Below, one piece after another: positions 33,210 through 41,391 of a DNA stretch of 64,000 nucleotides. Below the pieces are notes generated by a model. It was given only the letters and a program-made list of their open reading frames with translations. It was not told where the DNA came from and made no database searches. Numbering within the stretch: position 1 is the stretch's first letter; every line of letters begins with the position of its first letter. The position numbers and the translations under genes were made by a program. Origin of the DNA: Nocardia pseudovaccinii NBRC 100343 (GTDB lineage Bacteria > Actinomycetota > Actinomycetes > Mycobacteriales > Mycobacteriaceae); contig NZ_BDBY01000034.1 of the NCBI RefSeq assembly GCF_001613225.1, positions 124,001 through 188,000 of the forward strand, written 5' to 3'.

Positions 33210-33291
33210 CCCCGGACACCTTTCACCGACGTTGTCATGTCAAGCGTCGAGTATGTCTGGACGGGTGACCATCTGCCACCGATGGGAACGA

Positions 33292-33849
33292 TCATGAACT
33301 CCCGGCGAGGGATTCGAGTTCGTTGCGCAACTCCGCGACCTCGGCGGCCAGCTCGTCCCGCAACTGTTCGCGTTCCCGGAGGCCAGCGCGCAGGTTGTCC
33401 ACCGTGTCGTTCATCGCCGCCAATTTCCGGTCGGCGCCGGCCAGCCGCCACTCGACGACCGCACGGTGGTCGATCTCCGCGCTGGCATACATCACCCAGC
33501 CCACCACGTAATCCAGCCACTCCGGCTGTTTGGGCATGCGCTGATCCGCGTCCCACCCGCGCCGCACCGACGGCTTCGACGACAGCACCCGATCCGCGCT
33601 CGGTCCCGTCAGCTGCACGAGGTCGAACTTTCCGGCACTCGTCACTACCGCGGTGAGGCGGAAGCGCCCGGCGAGATGCATCCGCAACTCCGCAGCACCC
33701 CGGCCATCGGTATCCATCGCACCGAGCCACGGCCCCTCCGCCACATCGATGATCGACCCGAGCACCCCGAGTTGACCGGCACTTCGACGCCCCCGCATCA
33801 CCCGCTCGCGGAGGTCATCGGGCGTTGCGGACATCTGATCCCAGTGCAT
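33292..33849 (-). CDS. Hypothetical protein with C-terminal coiled coil
   Basis: 185 residues, start ATG after GGGAGGCGCC. The N-terminal ~120 residues look globular (DVAEGPWLGAMDTDGRGAAEL, TGPSADRVLSSKPSVRRGWD). The last ~55 residues are heptad-like (DRKLAAMNDTVDNLRAGLREREQLRDELAAEVAELRNELESL). There is no membrane helix or signal peptide. It is not recognised beyond a probable cytoplasmic oligomeric protein. Confidence 0.65.
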   Translation of the reverse strand: MHWDQMSATPDDLRERVMRGRRSAGQLGVLGSIIDVAEGPWLGAMDTDGRGAAELRMHLAGRFRLTAVVTSAGKFDLVQLTGPSADRVLSSKPSVRRGWDADQRMPKQPEWLDYVVGWVMYASAEIDHRAVVEWRLAGADRKLAAMNDTVDNLRAGLREREQLRDELAAEVAELRNELESLAGSS

Positions 33850-33983
33850 GGCGCCTCCCTGTCTCGCGTTCTGACCATCGACAGTTTCACCGCTCGGCCG
33901 CGGGTGTGCGGGCGCGGCGCGCCAGAGTCAGCCATCGGAGTTGTCCGGCCCCAGGCACATGTACCACCGACAGCAGATGACTG

Positions 33984-34014
33984 TTGCGACAATTACTGTC
34001 TAAGCAATTAGATT
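33984..34014 (+). promoter_or_regulatory. Candidate promoter and operator of a leaderless MarR gene
   Basis: TTGCGA (33984-33989) and TAGATT (34009-34014) are spaced 19 bases apart, and the ATG at 34021 would be at or next to the start site. There is no ribosome site. CAATTA occurs twice, 15 bases apart (33990 and 34005), a possible MarR site. Confidence 0.35.
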
Positions 34015-34020
34015 GGTGGC

Positions 34021-34524
34021 ATGGAACTTCTTACCGTTCTGCGGACCGCTTCCCTGCTACACGACTCCGCTCGCGAGCTGACGACTTTGCTGGATCGCCA
34101 TCTGGCCCAATACGACGTCACAACGCAGCAAGCAGCACTGCTGGTCAACCTGGCCGCTGGCGAAACGAGCCCCAACCGCCTGGCGACCGCGCTGGGAACC
34201 GATACCGCGGGCATGACCAGGCTGCTCGACCGACTCGAAATCAAGCAGCTTGTGCACCGTCGCCGCAGCGACACCGACCGCCGGGCGATCGTCGTCGAGT
34301 TCACCGAGGCAGGGCAGCGGCTGACTCCCCAGCTTGTCCCGACTTTCGGATATGCCGCCGACGAGATGTTCACCGGCATCACCGAATCCGATATCCAGCA
34401 TGTTGGTGATGTGCTTACACGCGCTATCGCGAATCTGCGCCCAATCAATTCCCGCCCCGCAAGTGCGACACGATTCACCGGCCCTGCCACCGATAGTGAC
34501 GCAGCGCTGCCGGGCGAGGCTTAG
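34021..34524 (+). CDS. MarR-family transcriptional regulator
   Basis: 167 residues of MarR winged-helix fold. It has YDVTTQQAALLVNLAAGETSPNRLATALGTDTAGMTRLLDRLEIKQLVHRRRSDTDRRAI, covering HTH and wing, with dimer helices at both ends. A hydrophilic ~25-residue tail is unusual for the family. No ribosome site is visible and the transcript may be leaderless. It is monocistronic; the target is probably its own promoter. Confidence 0.85.
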   Translation: MELLTVLRTASLLHDSARELTTLLDRHLAQYDVTTQQAALLVNLAAGETSPNRLATALGTDTAGMTRLLDRLEIKQLVHRRRSDTDRRAIVVEFTEAGQRLTPQLVPTFGYAADEMFTGITESDIQHVGDVLTRAIANLRPINSRPASATRFTGPATDSDAALPGEA

Positions 34525-34598
34525 CGATACGGAGCTCTGAACCATCTCCGGATAAGGAACCGGGACCGGGTGCGCAATCCGGTCCCGTCACCACCCGA

Positions 34599-35027
34599 TC
34601 AGCCCAGCTGATAGTCCTCCCGCGCGAGCGAGAACCAGTGGCCGGTACGGGTATTCGCGCACTTCATGCCGGATGTCCGACTCTCGCAGAACACCTCGCC
34701 GGACCGGAAGGACTGGCCGTAGTCCAGGATCGGCAGACTGCTGTCGCGGATCGTGTCACCGTGGCAGGTGAACCGCGACGGATCGCCCTGGAACAGCACG
34801 ATGCGGTCGCCATAGGCCTGATAGCAGTTGCTCGGCCTGCCCGGCGCCGCATACGAATGGTCGCCGATCTCGCAGACCGCGCCCTTATCGGCAACCACAC
34901 AGGTCATATTTCCGGACGGCGACCGAAACCCGTTCGACAGATCCGGCTGCTGCGCCCCCGCCACCCCGAAAGCCAACATCGACCCGGACACCGCCGCCAA
35001 TGCCGCAATACCCACCCGATTCATCAT
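34599..35027 (-). CDS. Small secreted protein with four to six cysteines (DUF6636-like)
   Basis: 142 residues (ATG 35027 or 35024) with signal peptide VGIAALAAVSGSMLAFGVAGAQ. The mature part has paired cysteines: GNMTCVVADKGAVCEIGDH, RPSNCYQ, SRFTCHGDT, GEVFCESRTSGMKCANTRTGHWFSL. This resembles, from memory, the small secreted DUF6636-type proteins of mycobacteria and nocardiae. It is expected outside the membrane, disulfide-bonded. The function is unknown. Confidence 0.7.
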   Translation of the reverse strand: MMNRVGIAALAAVSGSMLAFGVAGAQQPDLSNGFRSPSGNMTCVVADKGAVCEIGDHSYAAPGRPSNCYQAYGDRIVLFQGDPSRFTCHGDTIRDSSLPILDYGQSFRSGEVFCESRTSGMKCANTRTGHWFSLAREDYQLG

Positions 35028-35127
35028 CCGAACTACCCCCAATACAGGATCCGATGCGGCAGGCCACGCCCGCCGATCGACACCGGACCACACAGAGAAG
35101 TTCGCGGATCGACCGAGAAGCGTATCG

Positions 35128-35526
35128 GTGGCGCATGCCACCAGTTCCGCTGGCAGCGGGGTTGCCCAGCTCAGCTGGTGGCGAGCTGGGCTGTACCGAC
35201 GGTCATGGGAAGCCGCCAAGGATGGTGCGCTCATCGAGCGCGGAATCCAGGGGGCGCAGACTGGATTCCACATGGCACAAGCGGTAACGCGGACGGCCGA
35301 ACAGGAAGTCGCACGGCTCGCCGAGAACGATCGCATTCGACAGTTGCGCGAATCGGAGCAGGTCAAACAACTGCGCGAGTTGGGCCACGATGCCGGACGT
35401 CGGACTGTGGGTGCCGCTCGGCAGGCCATCGCGTCAGAGCCGGGACAGCAGGCGCGGCGGATGGCCGACCGCACGGGTGCGGGGCTGAAGGACGCGTACA
35501 TCAGGCGTCAGGGCCAGCAGTCATAG
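35128..35526 (+). CDS. Uncertain small protein, helical C-terminus
   Basis: An open frame of about 132 codons starting at GTG 35128 (GAGAAG eight bases before). The C-terminal ~95 residues look protein-like and charged-helical: LYRRSWEAAKDGALIERGIQG, QEVARLAENDRIRQLRES, GHDAGRRTVGAARQAI, and a basic end. The N-terminal ~30 residues are less convincing, and the real start could lie elsewhere. No family is recognised. Coding status is likely but not proven. Confidence 0.35.
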   Translation: MAHATSSAGSGVAQLSWWRAGLYRRSWEAAKDGALIERGIQGAQTGFHMAQAVTRTAEQEVARLAENDRIRQLRESEQVKQLRELGHDAGRRTVGAARQAIASEPGQQARRMADRTGAGLKDAYIRRQGQQS

Positions 35527-35631
35527 CTGGCTGACCTTTCGCTTCGCCGAGGACTGCCGACTATGCGGGAGCCGGGTCGCTACATCGGTGTCTCGGCCGG
35601 TGTCGGCGGTCTCGTTCATCGGCACTGGTGA

Positions 35632-35657
35632 TTGACAGCTAATGGTCGAGCTGTCAA
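35632..35657. promoter_or_regulatory. Perfect palindrome upstream of the DUF3556 remnant
   Basis: TTGACAGCT-N8-AGCTGTCAA, a perfect 9-bp inverted repeat, lies 70 bases before the DUF3556 start. Its left arm contains a consensus -35 (TTGACA, 35632-35637). It is probably a TetR- or MarR-type operator; the regulator is not identifiable. Confidence 0.55.
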
Positions 35658-35726
35658 CGTATCGGAGCACATCGGGGTCCGTGACTCGGCTCGGTGCTCC
35701 GGTGTCGGCGAATCGGAGAGTGCTTT

Positions 35727-35969
35727 ATGGGGTTTCTCGAACCCGACCTGCCTGTGGTCGATATGGCGGAGTGGAGCAAGGGCACTCGCAGTGAGCGGAT
35801 CCGGCCGATGGCGCGGCACTGGGCCGAGGTGGGATTCGGGACGCCGGTCGCGCTGCATTTGTTCTATGTCGGCAAGGTCTGTCTTTATGTTCTCGGTGGC
35901 TGGCTGATCATGTTGGCCACCAAGGGGATCGATGGATTCGCGAATGTCGATGGAATGGAACGTCTTCTT
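35727..35969 (+). pseudogene. DUF3556 membrane protein, 5' remnant cut by an insertion element
   Basis: MGFLEPDLPVVDMAEW, then RPMARHWAEVGFGTPVALHL, a first membrane helix and LATKGIDGFANV match the recalled N-terminus of the DUF3556 proteins of mycobacteria and nocardiae, normally about 570 residues. After about 80 codons the frame runs into the end of a TnpB element (boundary TCTTG at 35966) and reads on to a stop at 36131. The remaining ~490 codons are absent beyond the element. Confidence 0.7.
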
Positions 35970-36100
35970 GGCTTTCTCCCCGCGACTAGAGGTGGGGGAT
36001 TCCCACCTTCACAGGTCGGGTTTCCTGCTTCATCGGCGACCGCCGCGCCGACGACTGCCGGGTTGGTCTTACACCGCCTCCACAGGCAGACACCGCCAGC
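35950..36100 (-). ncRNA. Candidate omega RNA of the second TnpB element
   Basis: By family architecture the tnpB 3' end and right end form the omega RNA. The guide would continue outside the element, beginning AAGACGTTCC. Limits are approximate and no expression evidence can be seen. Confidence 0.3.
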
Positions 36101-37194
36101 CCGGCGGCCAAAATATTCCTCGCAGCGTTGATATCGCGATCATGGGTCACACCGCACCGGCACACCCATTCCCGCACATGCAATGGCATCGTGTCGTTCA
36201 CCGACCCACACGCCGAGCAGATTTTGCTCGATGGGAACCATCGGTCCACCGCGATCACCTCACGCCCGTACCACGCGGCCTTGTACTCCAACATGGAACG
36301 CAACTGCGACCACGAAGCATCGGAGATCGCACGCGCCAGACTGCGATTGCCCAACATCCCGGCCACGTGCAGGTCCTCGATCACGATCGTTTGGTTCTCA
36401 CGAACGAGCCGAGTACTCAGTTTGTGCAGATGATCCCTGCGGCGGTCGGTGATACGGGCGTGGATACGCGCCACCTTCCGGCGAGCCTTCTCCCGGTTGA
36501 CCGACCCCTTGGTCTTGCGGGCCAGGGCGCGTTGAGCTTTCACCAGCCGCGCCTGTACTCGCCGCTGATGCCCGGGATTGGTGATCTTCTCGCCGGTCGA
36601 CAACGCCAGCAGCGAAGTGATCCCGGCATCCACACCAACAACGCTCTCGGTCGGCGGGTGGTGAGCTACCACGGTCTCGGTGAGCAGCGACACGAACCAG
36701 CGGCCCGCACTGTCACACGACACGGTGACCGTGGACGGTTGCGCACCTTCGGGCAACGGCCGAGACCACACAATATTCAGCGGATCGGCCATCTTCGCGA
36801 GGGTGAGCTGCCCGTCACGGAAAGTGAACGCCGACCGCGTGTACTCCGCCGACGAGCGAGACTTCTTCCGCGACTTGAAACGCGGGTAACGCGCCCGCTT
36901 ATCGAAGAAGCTGGCGAACGCGCCCTGCAGGTGCCGCAGTGTCTGCTGCAACGGCACCGACGACACCTCACCCAAGAACTTCAGGTCATCGGTTTTCTTC
37001 CACCCAGTAAGCATCGCGGAGGTTTCGTTGTAGTTGATGCGCCGCTGCTCGGTGTACCACGCGGTCGTCCTGGCCTCCAGCGCCTTGTTGTAGACGAAGC
37101 GGACACATCCGAACGTACGCACAAGCTCCCGCTCCTGCTGCTCGGTCGGATAGAAACGGTACTTGTACGCCCGCTTCACCAACGTCTCCCCCAT
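35986..37194 (-). CDS. tnpB: TnpB RNA-guided endonuclease (IS1341-like)
   Basis: 402 residues. The N-terminus is the classic OrfB start, KRAYKYRFYPTEQQERELVRTFGCVRFVYNKAL. The RuvC triad is intact: Asp189 (VVGVDAGITSLL), Glu273 (IVIEDLHVAGM), Asp354 (HDRDINAARNIL). The zinc ribbon has Cys326/329 (CSACG) and Cys345/347 (CRCG, a shortened CxC). It is distantly related to the tnpB at 30.2-31.4 kb, so the two insertions are independent. An active omega RNA-guided nuclease is plausible. Confidence 0.9.
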   Translation of the reverse strand: MGETLVKRAYKYRFYPTEQQERELVRTFGCVRFVYNKALEARTTAWYTEQRRINYNETSAMLTGWKKTDDLKFLGEVSSVPLQQTLRHLQGAFASFFDKRARYPRFKSRKKSRSSAEYTRSAFTFRDGQLTLAKMADPLNIVWSRPLPEGAQPSTVTVSCDSAGRWFVSLLTETVVAHHPPTESVVGVDAGITSLLALSTGEKITNPGHQRRVQARLVKAQRALARKTKGSVNREKARRKVARIHARITDRRRDHLHKLSTRLVRENQTIVIEDLHVAGMLGNRSLARAISDASWSQLRSMLEYKAAWYGREVIAVDRWFPSSKICSACGSVNDTMPLHVREWVCRCGVTHDRDINAARNILAAGLAVSACGGGVRPTRQSSARRSPMKQETRPVKVGIPHL

Positions 37195-37204
37195 GCCTTA
37201 CATA

Positions 37205-37223
37205 TTAACAGTTGGGTTGTTAA
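37205..37223. repeat. Palindrome at the tnpB-start side of the second element
   Basis: TTAACA-GTTGGGT-TGTTAA, a perfect 6-bp inverted repeat, starts 10 bases upstream of the tnpB start. It fits the subterminal left-end hairpin of IS200/IS605 elements, but it may also be a tnpB promoter or operator. Confidence 0.4.
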
Positions 37224-37571
37224 GTAGTGAAATCATCTGCGTCAGAATTATTTTCGGCACCGGACACGCCGGGCATGAACTCGACCCACTTCCTCATCGC
37301 AGCTGAAGTCAGACGTCTTCGCGCTACGGACATTGGATGATTTTCGGTGTGCTCGTATCGTTCGTCGCATCCGTGATCGCCGGAAACTGCTGCCCGTATA
37401 AGATTTCGTTGCCCTCCGGAATACGCTACTGCCTGGTCGACGCCGCCACCTGCGAATTCGAGCGTGGCAAAGTAAAAGTCGCCGACATGGTGCCCCTGGG
37501 CCGACGACGTCCCCGTCCACGTCGTCCACACCGACCGTGACTGATCCGATGGTCGCGCCGCGTGCGGGTCG
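37224..37571. other. Gap with no supported gene
   Basis: 348 bases between the second element and the next gene. Open frames of 67 codons (+, 37337-37540) and about 100 codons (-) overlap each other, with no recognisable product or ribosome site. It does not match the missing 3' part of the DUF3556 gene as far as I can recognise. It is probably deletion-scar sequence. Confidence 0.4.
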
Positions 37572-38087
37572 TCACTCGAGCTCGTTGATCGGGCGCACGC
37601 CCTCGACCCCTAGTTCGACGCGAGTGGCGGCGATGAACTCGTCCTGCGCCGTCCACAACTGCTGGAACAGCTTCGGTGGAATTTCGCTCGCACCATAGTT
37701 CGCGCGTGCTGCCGCGACTTGACGTGCGGCTGTGAGTATTTGCAGTCCGGTCGCAACTGTCTGTTCCGACCTGCACACGATCCGTAAGGCGACCCACGCG
37801 GACTCGAGTCTCTCCTTGTACGGCCGCCCGGCTTCGTCGAAAAACGGCATCAGCTCATCGGGTGCCTGAGGATGCGGAACGGCCGAGATAAGTGCGGTCG
37901 GCTCGAGCGCGAAGGCGACATACTGCCGGTAAGCCGATGCGAACTCGTTGTAGGTCGACAGCCTGATATCTCGCCACTCGCGCTGGTGATCACGGTGCCA
38001 TTGCCGTTCTTGATTCCGGATCGTCAGCCACCCGCCGAGCACGACTCCCAACAGCACGGCCAGTGCGGATATTGCAGGTCCCAGCAT
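37572..38087 (-). CDS. Hypothetical protein with one N-terminal membrane helix
   Basis: 171 residues from MLGPAISALAVLLGVVLGGWL, a single membrane anchor. It is followed by a charged helical cytoplasmic region (RNQERQWHRDHQREWRDIRLSTYNEFASAY). The later part has a helical bundle pattern. Similar anchored proteins occur widely in actinomycetes without known function. A start 23 codons further upstream (38156) is possible but less likely. Confidence 0.6.
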   Translation of the reverse strand: MLGPAISALAVLLGVVLGGWLTIRNQERQWHRDHQREWRDIRLSTYNEFASAYRQYVAFALEPTALISAVPHPQAPDELMPFFDEAGRPYKERLESAWVALRIVCRSEQTVATGLQILTAARQVAAARANYGASEIPPKLFQQLWTAQDEFIAATRVELGVEGVRPINELE

Positions 38088-38223
38088 GCCGACACGTCCC
38101 TCCCACAAACTTGAAACACGAAGTGCCCCAAGGGGAGGAACAATAGCTCGTCGCAACCCTCGGGGGTCCGTATTCTGGGTTCATAGCGGCAGATCGGCCG
38201 GGGGAAGCGAGGAGGGCCACGAA

Positions 38224-38538
38224 ATGCTCAGTCTGGAAATGCGGTATCGCGATCTCGTTGAGGAAGTCGAGCGTGTCGACCATGCGAAGGTCAGTGCCGA
38301 CCAGATCACCGAGCTGCATCGCCGTTTGGACCAGCTCGACTACGAACTACGCACTACGGTCGCGCATGGGTTGCGTCGCGAGCAGCTCACCCGGCTCAGC
38401 GAGGTGGCGGCGGACAAACTGAGCACCAGGGAGGCGCACGCCAAGCTTGCTCGTGACGTGGCGCAGGCGGCTGAGGCGCGACAAGCCCACGCTGCGCGGT
38501 CCGTAACCAGCGCGCAGTCCAGGAGCTATCGTATGTAA
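38224..38538 (+). CDS. Small coiled-coil protein, 104 residues
   Basis: ATG at 38224 follows GGAGGGCCACGAA, a good ribosome site. The sequence is almost wholly helical with heptads: MRYRDLVEEVERVDHAKVSADQITELHRRLDQLDYELR, and the Ala-rich C-terminus HAKLARDVAQAAEARQAHA. It is not recognised; probably cytoplasmic. Confidence 0.6.
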   Translation: MLSLEMRYRDLVEEVERVDHAKVSADQITELHRRLDQLDYELRTTVAHGLRREQLTRLSEVAADKLSTREAHAKLARDVAQAAEARQAHAARSVTSAQSRSYRM

Positions 38539-38589
38539 TCCTCGATTCCGAACGGCCGTTCGGCGCACGCAGGCCCGTTGATGTAGACC

Positions 38590-38622
38590 TATACCGAGGC
38601 GACATCGACGAGGAGACAGGCC
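38590..38622 (+). promoter_or_regulatory. Leader region similar to the one at 5.75 kb
   Basis: TATACC (38590-38595) may be a -10. The sequence TACCGAGGCGACATCG, then CGAGGAG and ATGAACG, aligns almost without mismatch, allowing small gaps, with the leader at 5755-5799. Both precede a short ORF and then an alpha/beta hydrolase. Confidence 0.4.
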
Positions 38623-38652
38623 ATGAACGTCAACGCGGGACGCGTCCGATGA
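38623..38652 (+). CDS. Putative leader peptide, 9 residues
   Basis: GAGGAG lies 7 bases before ATG 38623 and MNVNAGRVR is followed by TGA 38650-38652, which overlaps the hydrolase ATG at 38649 (ATGA). Ribosomes ending here can start the hydrolase, so coupling is likely. Like the 19-residue leader at 5793, it begins Met-Asn and ends Gly-Arg-x-Arg. Confidence 0.4.
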   Translation: MNVNAGRVR

Positions 38653-39434
38653 GCGGTGAGCCGCTTGTGCTGTTGCACGGTGTGGCGATGTCGGCGCGGG
38701 TGTGGGATCCGTTGATTCCGCAGCTGTCTGCCCGGTACCAGGTGCTCGCGCCGACGGCGCTGGGGCACCGGGGTGGAGCGGCGGTGTCGCGGCGGCCCGC
38801 GCGGATTGCCGACTTTGTCGATGAGGTCGAACGGCTGCTCGACGAAAAAGGTTGGGCGACAGCACATTTGGTCGGCAACTCACTCGGCGGGTGGACTGCC
38901 GTCGAGTTGGCGCGCCGGGGTCGTGCGCGCACGGTCTGTGCGCTTTCACCGGCCGGATTCTGGGATGCGGGCGGCACCGGGCACGCCGATTCCTCCGCGA
39001 CCATCGCGCGCAACGTCGCCTTCGCCCGCCTGACCAGGCCGCTCGCACCGTTGACGCTGCGCTTATCGCTGGTGCGGCGCTCGGCCTTGCGGGTCATCGC
39101 CGAACACGGCGATCGCATCGAAGCATCGGCGGCCGCGGGCATCGTCGCCGATCTGCTCGGCTGCACGGTCACCGATGATCTACTGAACACCCGAGATGCG
39201 ATCGCGGATTTCGAGCGACTACCTTGTCCGATCACCGTGGCTTGGTCGCAGGCCGACCGCATCTTTCCGGTGGCGGTCAATGGCACGATCGCCCAGCAGC
39301 GCCTGCCCGGTGTCACGTTCGAGGTTCTTCCCGGCGTCGGGCACGTTCCGATGATCGACGATCCCGAGCTGGTCCTACGCACCATCCTGACCTGCACCAC
39401 AACCGGCGAGGATCCGTCCTCGGAAACTCCCTGA
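38649..39434 (+). CDS. Alpha/beta hydrolase
   Basis: 261 residues with a complete triad: oxyanion LVLLHGVAMSARVWD, nucleophile GNSLGGW, acid near WSQADRIFP, and histidine in GVGHVPMIDDPE. It is a small soluble esterase- or lipase-like enzyme with unknown substrate. It has no ribosome site of its own; translation is likely coupled to the 9-codon leader ORF. Confidence 0.85.
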   Translation: MSGEPLVLLHGVAMSARVWDPLIPQLSARYQVLAPTALGHRGGAAVSRRPARIADFVDEVERLLDEKGWATAHLVGNSLGGWTAVELARRGRARTVCALSPAGFWDAGGTGHADSSATIARNVAFARLTRPLAPLTLRLSLVRRSALRVIAEHGDRIEASAAAGIVADLLGCTVTDDLLNTRDAIADFERLPCPITVAWSQADRIFPVAVNGTIAQQRLPGVTFEVLPGVGHVPMIDDPELVLRTILTCTTTGEDPSSETP

Positions 39435-39530
39435 CTCGAGCGCCGCACGAATCGCCCACGCCCACAACCAGAATCGACACCGCCGAGCGCTGCCTTTGAC
39501 GGCCGAGGCTGTCGTCGTTAGTTTTGTGTC

Positions 39531-39965
39531 GTGTCTGATACCCCGCGCTTTCCGGGACTGAAGTCGGCCGATGCGGATTGGTTGGTGCAAACCGCGCTTG
39601 CGGTCGGTGCGGAACGAGGGTTCCCGCCGCTGGCGGTAGCAGTTGTCGACCTCGCGGGTGAGGTGTTCGCGCTGCGGCGAGGCGACGGCGGTATGCCTAT
39701 GACCAGCCGAATCGCGGTGGCCAAGGCGCGCACCGCACTGCTTGCACTGCGGCCCTCCGGCCAGATCGAACTGCCCGGCGGGATCGTAGACAGCATCCAA
39801 CACCTCTACGGCGGCGACTTCGTCCCATGGGCAGGCGGTGTTCTGATCACCGACGGTGACTTGATCCTCGGCGCCGCAGGCGCATCCGGAGCCCACGCCC
39901 TCGAAGACGAAGCAGCCGTGCAAACAGCGGTGCAGCGGTGGCAGGACAACCGTTCCACTAAATAG
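39531..39965 (+). CDS. GlcG/HbpS-like heme-binding-family protein
   Basis: 144 residues, GTG start. It has the GlcG/HbpS (DUF336) fold: PLAVAVVDLAGEVFALRRGDGGMPMTSRIAVAKARTAL, WAGGVLITDGDLILGAAGASGA. In related proteins the fold binds heme or degradation products, or acts as an accessory sensor. There is no signal peptide, so it is cytoplasmic. It stands alone between the hydrolase and the small-gene cluster. Confidence 0.75.
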   Translation: MSDTPRFPGLKSADADWLVQTALAVGAERGFPPLAVAVVDLAGEVFALRRGDGGMPMTSRIAVAKARTALLALRPSGQIELPGGIVDSIQHLYGGDFVPWAGGVLITDGDLILGAAGASGAHALEDEAAVQTAVQRWQDNRSTK

Positions 39966-40005
39966 TCGGAAGGTGTCAGCCCATCCAGTTAGTAGCAGCT
40001 GTGCT

Positions 40006-40308
40006 TCAGATTCCCAGAGTTGCCAGCATCCAGTCCTCGGCCGCTTTGAGATCGTTGCCCGGAATGGCTCGAGTGGCGTAATGCGGCTTGCTGACCCAGC
40101 GGCGCGAGCCGGGGCCGGTCATCGGTCGCACCACCCAGCGACCGAACTCGCGGCGCACGCCCTGGTACCCGCCACCGGTGTCCTGCGGATGTAGCCTCCG
40201 CCGATGCGGCAGCGCCAGCACCACCGCATGCACTACGCCGGTCAGCCGGTCGCGCATGCTGACCGGGCCGATGTAGTCGGCGTAACGTTGTCCAATCGGC
40301 AATCCCAT
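40006..40308 (-). CDS. Hypothetical protein, 100 residues
   Basis: ATG 40308 follows AGAAGGGGATGGC. The sequence is basic (MGLPIGQRYADYIGPVSMRDRL, RRRLHPQDTGGGYQGVRREFGRWVV, RRWVSKPHY) with no recognised domain, signal or membrane helix. It is 12 bases downstream of a secreted-protein gene and ends a cluster of five closely spaced minus-strand genes. Confidence 0.55.
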   Translation of the reverse strand: MGLPIGQRYADYIGPVSMRDRLTGVVHAVVLALPHRRRLHPQDTGGGYQGVRREFGRWVVRPMTGPGSRRWVSKPHYATRAIPGNDLKAAEDWMLATLGI

Positions 40309-40319
40309 GCCATCCCCTT

Positions 40320-40802
40320 CTATCCGCATTCGGCGGCTGTGACGACCCGTGGCTCGGACGGGGTTTCGATGGGTCCGTATTGCCTGCCCTGGATGGTACC
40401 GCTCACCGACGAGAAGATCCGCCAGTATCCAGCTGAGCATGGCGCGCCAGCCGTGTAGGTCTGGCGTGCCCACGGGACCAGGCTCGTTCGAATGTGCTCA
40501 CCCACAGAATCCCAACCACCCGCTGCGTTCCGGCGCTGCAAACTCAGGTAGTAGACATGTGTGAGACCCGGGTCGCCATCGGAAGGCATGTCGCATTTCG
40601 CCCAGCCATAGCCTTCGATCCTCGGCGGTAGAACGGTTGGGGTGGACCAGGGGCCGAATCCATTGTCGCAGATGGATCGCTTGGCCTCAGTGACCGATGG
40701 TCCGCCGGAACCGGCACTCGCGACGTTGCCGCCAGCGCCAGAAATCAGTAAGGCGCAGAGCGCACTGGCGACGATGTTCAGTCGAAAGATGTTGTACCGC
40801 AT
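40320..40802 (-). CDS. Small secreted protein, 160 residues
   Basis: MRYNIFRLNIVASALCALLISGAGGNVASAG is a signal peptide. The mature part has three cysteines (SICDNGFGPWSTPTVL, WAKCDMPSDGD, PCSAGYWRIFSSVSGTIQG) and a final Cys (TAAECG), suggesting two disulfides. No domain is recognised. Its start overlaps the previous gene by 25 bases. Confidence 0.6.
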   Translation of the reverse strand: MRYNIFRLNIVASALCALLISGAGGNVASAGSGGPSVTEAKRSICDNGFGPWSTPTVLPPRIEGYGWAKCDMPSDGDPGLTHVYYLSLQRRNAAGGWDSVGEHIRTSLVPWARQTYTAGAPCSAGYWRIFSSVSGTIQGRQYGPIETPSEPRVVTAAECG

Positions 40803-41074
40803 GCAGTTTCCTCCCCTGTCGCACTAACTTCTCTATCTCTGACGCTGGTCGGCTGATTCGTGATTACGTCGACTTTGTCGAGTTCAGCATCCGAGTCCGA
40901 TACCCAGCCGTCGACAACTCGGCTCAGCGAACCATCTGCGCCCTCGTAGATCGGTGCGCTATCAATTGGAGCAACGTCGAGTTTGTCCTGGGTGTCTGCG
41001 TTGAAGGTGGCGAGAAGCGCCCGTACAGATGGCGCGATTTCTTGCGGGCGATACGGAACTAGATCGGAAAACAT
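40778..41074 (-). CDS. Hypothetical acidic protein, 98 residues
   Basis: MFSDLVPYRPQEIAPSVRALLATF starts inside the end of the previous gene (16-base overlap) and ends inside the next (25-base overlap). It is acidic with low complexity, no membrane helix and no known domain. Overlap with both neighbours supports coupled translation, but coding is inferred from context only. Confidence 0.45.
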   Translation of the reverse strand: MFSDLVPYRPQEIAPSVRALLATFNADTQDKLDVAPIDSAPIYEGADGSLSRVVDGWVSDSDAELDKVDVITNQPTSVRDREVSATGEETACGTTSFD

Positions 41075-41391
41075 CGCGACGCCTCCAACGGATTTGGGAG
41101 GTCCGGTGCACGAAGCAGCGCGACCCAGTAGTCATCGCGAAGCGCGTCCCAAAGGTCCTCATGCTGAGGAAGCGTCTCTCGGGCGTCGGCCAGATCCGGG
41201 TCCGCGTCGAACATGATCGTTCCCGGTTGCGCTCCGTAGAACGGTGTCTTCGACGGCAACCGGTAGGCGGTAAAATGCTCCGCCGGAAACTGCACGCGGA
41301 GGATACGCGGCGCACGCCCTACCAACTGCCATACCGCGACCTTGCGGCCGTCCTTGGTTTGCGTGGTCCGCAACTCATCTCGGCGCATCAT
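41059..41391 (-). CDS. Hypothetical protein, 110 residues
   Basis: Start MMRRDELRTTQTKDGRKVAVWQL follows GGGGAGGC. It has beta-rich ILRVQFPAEHFTAYRLP and acidic DADPDLADARETLPQHEDLWDALRDDYWV. No domain is recognised. The start ATG overlaps the stop of the upstream 68-residue gene (ATGATG), indicating coupling. Confidence 0.55.
   Translation of the reverse strand: MMRRDELRTTQTKDGRKVAVWQLVGRAPRILRVQFPAEHFTAYRLPSKTPFYGAQPGTIMFDADPDLADARETLPQHEDLWDALRDDYWVALLRAPDLPNPLEASRCFPI

Larger units (their letters stand above)
35967..37230 (-). mobile_element. IS605-type element with tnpB only (IS1341-like)
   Basis: The right end (RE) is at about 35966-35970 (TCTTG) with an inner CCCC...GGGG hairpin (35978-35998), like the first element. 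The left end (LE) is near the palindrome at 37205-37223. There is no tnpA. It is inserted antisense in a DUF3556 gene. It would need a transposase supplied from elsewhere. Confidence 0.7.
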
